From: Candidatus Saccharimonadota bacterium
GTDB taxonomy: Bacteria; Patescibacteriota; Saccharimonadia; Saccharimonadales; Saccharimonadaceae
Direction of reading: 5' to 3'
Assembly: GCA_900555675.1 (NCBI GenBank)
Contig: UNSN01000027.1
Location: 1-9,279 of the forward strand
Length of the DNA stretch: 9,279 bases
This document shows positions 4,946 through 9,279 of the stretch, piece after piece. Position 1 is the stretch's first letter; each line of letters begins with the position of its first letter. The translations under genes and the position numbers were made by a program. The notes below the pieces were generated by a model, which saw nothing but the letters and a program-made list of their open reading frames with translations, ran no database searches and had not been told where the DNA came from.

Positions 4946-5989
4946 ATGGCACAAAAATCGCCAGATGGTCGCATAAAAAAGTTTTTATCAGCCAACAGCG
5001 AATTGATCGGTTGGGTGGTTTTTGGCGTCCTTATAATTTCTATTTATCAATTCAGCTCACGATTCGGCGTTATGTTATTAAACGGAGAATTTGCAGAATG
5101 GTGCAATAAATTACTTCCGTCATTACAAGATTTCATCACGCTGACGCTAAGCGTAATTGTCGAGGCGGTCCCATTCTTAATTTTAGGAATTATCATATCC
5201 GCGCTTATCAGGTACTTTTTATCATCAAAAGATGTCTTCAAAATATTGCCAAAAAACGCCTTTCTTCGACGAATTGCGCTCTCTATGATCGGGCTAATTT
5301 TACCTGTATGCGAATGCGGCAACGTACCAATTGCACGCAGCTTAATAGCAAATGGGCTGAAACCCGCCGACGTTATTAGCTTTCTTTTCGCCGCGCCAAT
5401 CTTAAACCCGATAACCATAATCTCAACCATGACCGCCTTCAGTTTTGACACCCGAATGGTTTGGTGGCGAATTATTTTTGCGCTAATTATCGTACAAATA
5501 ACCGCTTTTATCGTCAGCTTTTTTAAGGAAGATTCCATTGTCAATCCAGAGTTTGAAAAACTTTGCCACCCTCATAATCACGGTTCAAAATTGTCAAACA
5601 TATTCAGCTCATCACGCAATGAATTCTGGCAATTATTTACTATGTTGGTCTTAGGTGCCAGCATCGCAGCCGCCACGCAAATCTTCGTTCCGCGATTCAT
5701 CATAAACGCTGTCGGTGGCGACATCTTCTTATCTGTCATATCCATGATCACGCTAAGTTTCATCATTTCGATATGCTCCAGCATCGACGCGTTCTTCGCA
5801 CTGGCTTACGTGCGAAATTTCACGACAGGCTCAATTTTATCTTTCTTGCTATTCGGACCGATGATAGACATAAAAATGATTACGCTATTAAAAACGACTT
5901 TTCGCTGGAAATTTATTGCAACAATTACCTTAACCGTATTCGCCTTATCGCTAATTGTCGGACTGGGAGTTAATTTATATGTACGCTAA
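4946..5989 (+). CDS. COG0701 (DUF318) family permease
   Basis: This is a predicted polytopic inner-membrane permease of the COG0701 group (B. subtilis YcgR type). The 347-residue protein has a cytoplasmic start and about eight hydrophobic spans (roughly 20-36, 60-90, 108-120, 143-163, 174-193, 228-250, 258-285, 297-310, 322-343). Family motifs are PVCECGNVPIARSLIANG (120-137) with the Cys122-Glu-Cys124 pair, AAPILNPITIIS (149-160), and a second half CSSIDAFFALAY (277-288). The internal loop holds HPHNH (208-212), a possible metal-binding patch. It appears leaderless (TATAAT, seven bases, ATG). It overlaps the next gene by 11 bases, implying translational coupling with the TIGR03943 protein, the usual partner. 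COG0701/TIGR03943 pairs occur beside zinc-regulated genes in other bacteria; the transported substrate is not established. Confidence 0.9.
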   Translation: MAQKSPDGRIKKFLSANSELIGWVVFGVLIISIYQFSSRFGVMLLNGEFAEWCNKLLPSLQDFITLTLSVIVEAVPFLILGIIISALIRYFLSSKDVFKILPKNAFLRRIALSMIGLILPVCECGNVPIARSLIANGLKPADVISFLFAAPILNPITIISTMTAFSFDTRMVWWRIIFALIIVQITAFIVSFFKEDSIVNPEFEKLCHPHNHGSKLSNIFSSSRNEFWQLFTMLVLGASIAAATQIFVPRFIINAVGGDIFLSVISMITLSFIISICSSIDAFFALAYVRNFTTGSILSFLLFGPMIDIKMITLLKTTFRWKFIATITLTVFALSLIVGLGVNLYVR

Positions 5990-6713
5990 CCTTGCAAGAT
6001 CAATTGGCGGAATTGTCGTTTGCGCATATATTTTGCTATTAGCTTGGCGTGACCAACTCGGCTTTTATGTTCATCCACGCTATCACACATTCGCGGTCAT
6101 AATTAGCGTAATCGGCGTTATACTTTTGCTTATTGATATAATGTTGCAATTAAAAAATAAATCCGCAAAAGACAAAACTAGAATTGGCTTGAAAAAAATT
6201 ACCCCGATATCTTATTTTGCAATAATTATATTATCAGTCGGATATATATTACCACCAAAGCCACTCTCTCCAAGCAGTCTCGCGCAAAAAGAAAGTCCTG
6301 CGATTATTGAACCTGAAAGCCGCTGCGAAGCACCTCAACCAAAAGAAGGCTCTTCTACAATCTCAATAAACCGCTGGAAAACCGCAATAAATTCCTGTAA
6401 AGAAGCCTCTTATTTTAACGGCAAAGATATCACCGTTACTGGCTTCGTTTCAAATGATCTGTTAAAAAACTACGGCTATAATTACTTCAATATTGCCAGA
6501 TACGTCATAAGTTGCTGCACTGTTGACAGCGTGCCTATGAAAATCCTGATCGAGAAAAACTTTTCGACAGATTACCCAGATGGAACATGGCTAATCGTCA
6601 AAGGCAAATTGTCACAGAAAATTGTTAATAGCCAAGCCGAATACGTCATAACCGACGCACACATCACAAAAATCAACCAACCCAAATATCCTTATGAATT
6701 GCTCGGGCTGTAA
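5979..6713 (+). CDS. TIGR03943/DUF1980 permease-associated protein
   Basis: Partner protein of COG0701 permeases (B. subtilis YcgQ type). The 244-residue product has hydrophobic spans at about 8-22, 36-55 and 77-92, then a linker containing the family element PPKPLSPSSLA (92-102), and a soluble C-terminal domain (about 125-244), presumably outside. That domain carries ITVTGFV (151-157), RYVISCCTVDSVP (174-186) with Cys179-Cys180 and Asp183, a WLIVKGKL strand (204-211), and YPYELLGL at the end. I chose the ATG at 5979, inside the end of the permease gene, because GGGAG (5965-5969) lies nine bases upstream; an in-frame TTG at 5955 is less likely. The Cys pair could bind metal or form a disulfide. 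The function of the complex is unknown; a link to zinc or another metal is suggested by the adjacent Fur-family regulator. Confidence 0.88.
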   Translation: MYANLARSIGGIVVCAYILLLAWRDQLGFYVHPRYHTFAVIISVIGVILLLIDIMLQLKNKSAKDKTRIGLKKITPISYFAIIILSVGYILPPKPLSPSSLAQKESPAIIEPESRCEAPQPKEGSSTISINRWKTAINSCKEASYFNGKDITVTGFVSNDLLKNYGYNYFNIARYVISCCTVDSVPMKILIEKNFSTDYPDGTWLIVKGKLSQKIVNSQAEYVITDAHITKINQPKYPYELLGL

Positions 6714-6718
6714 GTCTA

Positions 6719-6757
6719 TTGCACACTTGTTGCAATAAGTTATAAACTATTGATAAC
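6719..6757 (+). promoter_or_regulatory. Promoter and candidate operator of the Fur-family gene
   Basis: TTGCAC (6719-6724), 16 bases, then TATAAA (6741-6746) gives a good promoter, with transcription starting about 8 bases before the ATG. A 19-bp imperfect palindrome GTTATAAACTATTGATAAC (6739-6757; 7 of 9 pairs match) covers the -10 box and start point and has the size of Fur-family boxes. A second repeat TTGCA-N7-TGCAA (6719-6735) covers the -35 box. Autoregulation by the downstream gene product is a reasonable inference. Confidence 0.6.
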
Positions 6758-6760
6758 ACT

Positions 6761-7174
6761 ATGCTAAATGAAATATTTGAACGCCACAGTCTTCGCCTGA
6801 CAAAACCACGCCAGCAAGTATTTGATATCCTGCGAAATTCAGATGTGCCTCTTACGGTCGGCGATATTGCGAAAAACCGCAAAAACATTAACCGTGCCAG
6901 CATTTACCGTACGCTGCTAATGTTCGATACTCTGAACATTATAAACACTATAACTATTGGCTGGAAGAATTATTACGAGTTGGCGGAACCTTTTATACCA
7001 CATCATCACCATCTATACTGCATCAATTGTCAAAATGCCGAACCCATACAATCACAAGAACTCGAAAAACTCATAGATCTCATCGGTAAAAAACATAATT
7101 TCATAGTCACAAAACACCACTTTGAGCTGGAAGGTATTTGCGAAAAATGCCGACATATTATAGAAAATAAATAA
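6761..7174 (+). CDS. Fur-family metal-responsive repressor (Zur/PerR/Fur type)
   Basis: Fur-family proteins are dimeric DNA-binding repressors that sense zinc, iron, manganese or peroxide. The 137-residue product has an N-terminal winged helix with RLTKPRQQVFDIL (12-24) and the recognition region NRASIYRTLLMF (44-55), then the metal-sensing dimer domain with HHHHLYC (81-87). Two structural zinc pairs are present: CINC (87-90) and CEKC (127-130). His117, His119 and His120 plus the HHHH block are candidate regulatory ligands. Length is normal. It lies 47 bp after the TIGR03943 gene and has its own promoter and candidate operator, so it may be both co-transcribed and autoregulated. Its neighbours (COG0701 permease, TIGR03943 protein, COG0523 GTPase) favour a zinc-type regulator (Zur), but sequence alone cannot separate Zur from Fur or PerR. 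A bidirectional terminator follows 11 bp downstream. Confidence 0.92.
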   Translation: MLNEIFERHSLRLTKPRQQVFDILRNSDVPLTVGDIAKNRKNINRASIYRTLLMFDTLNIINTITIGWKNYYELAEPFIPHHHHLYCINCQNAEPIQSQELEKLIDLIGKKHNFIVTKHHFELEGICEKCRHIIENK

Positions 7175-7185
7175 TTTTTCCCAAC

Positions 7186-7228
7186 AAAAAAGCGCCAGGT
7201 AAGGGTGGGCATCACCTGACGCTTTTTT
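7186..7228. terminator. Bidirectional intrinsic terminator
   Basis: AAAAAAGCGCCAGGT (7186-7200) and ACCTGACGCTTTTTT (7214-7228) form a 15-bp stem with a 13-base loop. On the plus strand there is one C-A mismatch and the hairpin ends in T6, closing the Fur-family transcript. On the minus strand the mismatch becomes a G-U pair, so the hairpin is better there, and it also ends in T6, closing the minus-strand RNA. The loop contains GCCCACCC (minus strand), which can pair with an upstream GGGTGGGT. Confidence 0.92.
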
Positions 7229-7496
7229 ACCCTTCAACCCACCCGAGCTACCGTATCAGCGAAGCGTCGCGACTAAAACTCCAAAAGTCCGCGCCTGACT
7301 ATTATCAACACCAATTAGTGCTCGCCTCAACGGATGTCGCCTTTGAAAAAGGGCAGTTAAAGGGGTTAGTATGCGCGTAACGTTGAACCGCAAAAAGTGG
7401 AGGGTAAGAATACTTAATGCCATTGCGCGCAACCTAACATATAGTTAGAATAGGGGGTATAAGGTGCGTTTGGTTAATGATTACTTAACCAATCGT
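7187..7496 (-). ncRNA. Candidate structured RNA, about 310 nt, unknown family
   Basis: The gap between the Fur-family gene and dprA has no clear protein gene. The minus strand carries a perfect promoter (TTGACA 7530-7525, 17 bases, TATAAT 7507-7502, with an extended TGC) and ends in the terminator above, so an RNA from about 7496 to 7187 is predicted. Helices visible on it are: a 5' hairpin TTGGTTAA/TTAACCAA (7492-7485/7477-7470); a long-range helix GTTAG+TGCGCG with CGCGCA+CTAAC (7438-7426 with 7377-7365, 2x2 internal loop); CGC(G)GACT/AGTCGCG near 7292-7267; GCGA-CGCT-TCGC (7270-7259); and CCTTATACCC (7464-7455) with GGGTTGAAGG (7240-7231). I looked for tmRNA, RNase P and SRP RNA signatures and did not find them. 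An in-frame 55-codon reading (ATG 7423 to TGA 7256) exists but lacks a clear ribosome binding site. Confidence 0.6.
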
Positions 7497-7501
7497 CCTT
7501 G

Positions 7502-7530
7502 ATTATAGCAAACATTTGACAAAGTGTCAA
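7502..7530. promoter_or_regulatory. Consensus minus-strand promoter with shared palindromic -35 region
   Basis: The minus strand has TTGACA (7530-7525), 17 bases, TATAAT (7507-7502) preceded by TGC: consensus at both boxes plus an extended -10. On the plus strand TTGACA (7516-7521) could serve dprA, with a weak -10 TACCAC at 7538-7543. The two -35 boxes form one 15-bp palindrome TTGACAAAGTGTCAA (7516-7530), so RNA polymerase binding in the two directions would be mutually exclusive, and the palindrome could also be an operator. Confidence 0.75.
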
Positions 7531-7550
7531 TACTTTTTACCACATTTTTT

Positions 7551-8420
7551 ATGGAAATCAATAGAATTACACCAGATGAGCATATTTTCTCCCAGAGATT
7601 AGCGCATATTGCCAATCCACCAAAAAGCTTATGTTATATGGGAAAGTTGCCGGAAACAAGCGCACCCGTCGTATCAATCGTCGGATCCCGCAAGCCGTCT
7701 GCCTACGGAAAAGAAGTCACCGAGCGATTGGCAACAGATCTGGCAAAAGCTGGGTGTGTAATCGTGAGCGGGCTGGCGCTAGGAGTGGACTGCATTGCCC
7801 AAAAAGCTGCGATTGAAGCTGGCGGAACGGTCGTGGCGGTCGTTCCAAACGAGCTTCCTGATATTTCACCGCGGACCAATTATCAATTAGCCATGAGCAT
7901 CATAGAGCAAGGTGGCGCGGTCGTTTCGGAATGGATGAAGGGCGATAATAAAATAGTCAATCGTTGGAGCTTTCTGGAGCGTAATCGGCTGGTTAGCGGG
8001 CTAGCTGACGGAATTATTATCACTGAAGCCGCCGAGCGAAGCGGCACATTAAACACAGCCTCGCATGCACTGAATCAGGGAAGAGATTTGTTTGTAGTTC
8101 CCGGAAACATAACCAGCCCGTTGTCGGCAGGTTGTAACACTTTATTAAAGCAAGGGGCGTATTTGGTGACGGACGCCGACGACGTTTTGTCAATCATCGC
8201 GCCAGAAAAATTGCAAAAAGACAACGGCCAAGAATTAGCAACCAGCGCAACAATTGAAGAAGCTATTATCATAAAACTCATCTCAGAAGGACTTCGTGAC
8301 GGCGACGAAATCCAACAAAAATCAGGATTATCCGCGTCAGATTTTGCCACGGCGTTAACTATGCTGGAAATCAACGGTGTTATCAAACCTCTCGGGGCGA
8401 ACAACTGGACATTACGATAA
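7551..8420 (+). CDS. dprA: DNA-processing protein DprA (Smf)
   Basis: DprA binds incoming single-stranded DNA during natural transformation and loads RecA. The 289-residue protein has the Rossmann-like core with VGSRKPSAYG (44-53), SGLALGVDCIAQ (73-84), ERNRLVSGLAD (143-153), IITEAAERSGTLNTA (156-170) and GRDLFVVPGNI (177-187), then a small C-terminal winged-helix domain (about 230-289). The N-terminal SAM-like domain of longer DprA proteins is missing; residues 1-35 are a short lead-in only. I chose the ATG at 7551 over an in-frame GTG at 7524, which lies inside the palindrome TTGACAAAGTGTCAA and upstream of any plausible start site. No Shine-Dalgarno sequence is visible, so a leaderless or very short-leader mRNA is possible. 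The divergent RNA gene shares its promoter region. Competence genes are common in Saccharibacteria-like genomes. Confidence 0.95.
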   Translation: MEINRITPDEHIFSQRLAHIANPPKSLCYMGKLPETSAPVVSIVGSRKPSAYGKEVTERLATDLAKAGCVIVSGLALGVDCIAQKAAIEAGGTVVAVVPNELPDISPRTNYQLAMSIIEQGGAVVSEWMKGDNKIVNRWSFLERNRLVSGLADGIIITEAAERSGTLNTASHALNQGRDLFVVPGNITSPLSAGCNTLLKQGAYLVTDADDVLSIIAPEKLQKDNGQELATSATIEEAIIIKLISEGLRDGDEIQQKSGLSASDFATALTMLEINGVIKPLGANNWTLR

Positions 8421-8422
8421 TA

Positions 8423-8451
8423 TTGCTACTTTGACAAATTGATGTTATTAT
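8423..8451 (+). promoter_or_regulatory. Extended -10 promoter, likely leaderless
   Basis: TTGCTA (8423-8428), 17 bases, TATTAT (8446-8451) preceded by TGT gives an extended -10. The ATG follows after seven bases, so transcription should start at or next to the start codon. A perfect TTGACA at 8431-8436 is also present but is too close to this -10 box (9 bases) to pair with it. Confidence 0.55.
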
Positions 8452-8458
8452 ACGAACT

Positions 8459-9145
8459 ATGAAAAAAGCCCGAGAAACATCTCCTACCGTCCGTAAAGTC
8501 GCCAAAGACGTTTTTACCATCCCTAATTTGATAAGCGTGACTGGCGCCGCTTTAGCGATGCACGGATCTGAGAAAATCGATACACCCGAAGGGCTGGCGG
8601 AATGCGTGGTCGGGCGATTAGCTGACGTCTTGGACGGCAAAGTAGCGCGCATGACAGGGCAAACTAGCAATTTTGGAGCAGCCTTAGATGCCATAACAGA
8701 CAAAATAGTTATGGCAAAAATCCTCTATGAAATGGATAAAAAAAAGTTGGCTCCAAAGAAAGTTATTGACATTGTTGCGGTGCTAAACTTGATAAACGCC
8801 CTAGCTACGGGAATCGCTAATTTACGTAGTGACGAGAAAACCGAAACTCGACCGACTAAATCAGGGAAGGTGGGGCTAGCTATGGAGACAGCAGCCTTAG
8901 TCGCTTATGCCGCCGCCGAATTAGTAGACAAGCGAACCGACAATCCAAAGCCCGCCGAGATTCTACGCAAACTAGGAGCTGGAGCATTCGCCGCTTCGCT
9001 TCTGCCCGCTGCACACGCAACATGCACCTACATAGAACGAGCGATTAACGGCAACGCGGAAAAAGAAAAACCACGCCAAATAGCAGATGTCAATCGCACC
9101 CTCGGATCAATGGCAATGCTCGGTCGCCTCAGCGGTCGCTCGTAA
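8459..9145 (+). CDS. CDP-alcohol phosphatidyltransferase family protein
   Basis: Members of this membrane family transfer a phosphatidyl or similar group from a CDP-linked donor to an alcohol, for example in phosphatidylglycerophosphate or phosphatidylinositol synthesis. The 228-residue product has the complete catalytic signature: D56-x2-D59-G60-x2-A63-R64-x8-G73-x3-D77-x3-D81, the metal and CMP binding site. Before it, FTIPNLISVTGAA (19-31) matches the usual first-helix start of the family. Later hydrophobic stretches are about 104-120, 138-156 and 170-186. These are more polar and Ala-rich than usual, and the membrane spans are less distinct than in PgsA-type enzymes. The C-terminal 40 residues are charged. 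The substrate alcohol cannot be told from sequence. The start is the ATG seven bases after an extended -10 box, with no Shine-Dalgarno sequence. It lies between dprA and topA on the same strand, with its own promoter. Confidence 0.85.
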   Translation: MKKARETSPTVRKVAKDVFTIPNLISVTGAALAMHGSEKIDTPEGLAECVVGRLADVLDGKVARMTGQTSNFGAALDAITDKIVMAKILYEMDKKKLAPKKVIDIVAVLNLINALATGIANLRSDEKTETRPTKSGKVGLAMETAALVAYAAAELVDKRTDNPKPAEILRKLGAGAFAASLLPAAHATCTYIERAINGNAEKEKPRQIADVNRTLGSMAMLGRLSGRS

Positions 9146-9160
9146 TAATTCACTTTGCGG

Positions 9161-9188
9161 TTGTAGCCAGATAGTGATTTGTTATAAT
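9161..9188 (+). promoter_or_regulatory. topA promoter, likely leaderless
   Basis: TTGTAG (9161-9166), 16 bases, TATAAT (9183-9188) preceded by TGT gives a perfect extended -10 element. The ATG follows after eight bases, placing the transcription start at or within two bases of the start codon. No Shine-Dalgarno sequence is present. Confidence 0.7.
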
Positions 9189-9196
9189 ATAAAGTT

Positions 9197-9279
9197 ATGA
9201 AAAATCTCGTTATCGTCGAGTCACCAGCCAAAGCTAAAACCATCGAGAAATATCTCGGCAAGGATTTTCACGTCCTGTC
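9197..9279 (+). CDS. topA: DNA topoisomerase I, N-terminal part
   Basis: The first 27 residues read [20 protein letters not shown] followed by GKDFHVL, the Toprim start of type IA topoisomerase I, which relaxes negative supercoils. The [15 protein letters not shown] block contains the conserved metal-binding and catalytic glutamate of the Toprim domain (Glu8 here). The gene is cut by the window edge, so the active-site tyrosine and the zinc-finger tail are not seen. It is preceded by a perfect extended -10 promoter and lacks a ribosome binding site. Reverse gyrase or topoisomerase III starts are less similar. Confidence 0.95.
   Translation, partial: MKNLVIVESPAKAKTIEKYLGKDFHVL

Noticed and set aside
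7256..7423. A 55-codon minus-strand reading frame (ATG 7423 to TGA 7256) inside the candidate RNA, with a tail faintly like the N-terminus of IF3.
   Set aside because: No clear ribosome binding site, the start codon lies beside a strong GC palindrome and helix, and the similarity to IF3 needs a three-residue insertion and then stops. Kept only as a note under the RNA feature.
7187..7496. The minus-strand RNA as tmRNA, RNase P RNA or SRP RNA.
   Set aside because: No TTCGANTCC arm, CCA end or tag-peptide reading for tmRNA; no GAGGAAAGTCC or ACAGAA blocks for RNase P; no GGAAG/AGCA tetraloop region for SRP.

Overview
The window reads as a dense bacterial chromosome segment. It carries Der, Pth, DprA and TopA housekeeping genes, many of them starting only 6-8 bases after a -10 box, in AT-leaning DNA with short intergenic gaps. 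This gene style suggests a reduced-genome lineage such as Patescibacteria, perhaps Saccharibacteria (TM7). That assignment is inference and was not tested by any search.

Layout. (1) 5-1438: der, the two-G-domain ribosome assembly GTPase. (2) About 1440-2204: an unusual cassette made of promoters, a perfect 22-bp inverted repeat, an unrecognised 133-aa gene of about 55% GC, a long imperfect stem-loop, and a complete type III hammerhead self-cleaving ribozyme (2146-2202, + strand). The ribozyme ends exactly where the convergent gene stops. This is the main discovery of the window. (3) 2203-3171 (-) and 3215-3775 (+): a CobW/COG0523 metal-chaperone GTPase divergent from peptidyl-tRNA hydrolase. 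(4) 3783-4904 (-): a DUF475/TerC-like membrane protein, divergent from (5) 4946-7174 (+): a COG0701 permease, its TIGR03943/DUF1980 partner and a Fur-family regulator. (6) 7186-7530: no clear protein gene. It holds a bidirectional hairpin terminator and a probable structured RNA of about 310 nt on the minus strand, driven by a perfect TTGACA-N17-TATAAT promoter. (7) 7551-8420 dprA, 8459-9145 a CDP-alcohol phosphatidyltransferase-like protein, and 9197 to the window end, the start of topA.

How the parts may work together. The COG0523 GTPase, the permease with its TIGR03943 partner and the Fur-family regulator are a combination associated with zinc homeostasis (Zur regulons) in other bacteria, so a metal-handling neighbourhood is likely. 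A 19-bp imperfect palindrome over the regulator's own promoter fits autoregulation. Six genes (the COG0523 gene, pth, the DUF475 gene, the permease, the CDP-alcohol phosphatidyltransferase gene and topA) appear to be transcribed as leaderless mRNAs. The 133-aa gene and the TIGR03943 gene instead have Shine-Dalgarno sequences, which makes the ribozyme cassette stand out as different in expression style as well as composition.
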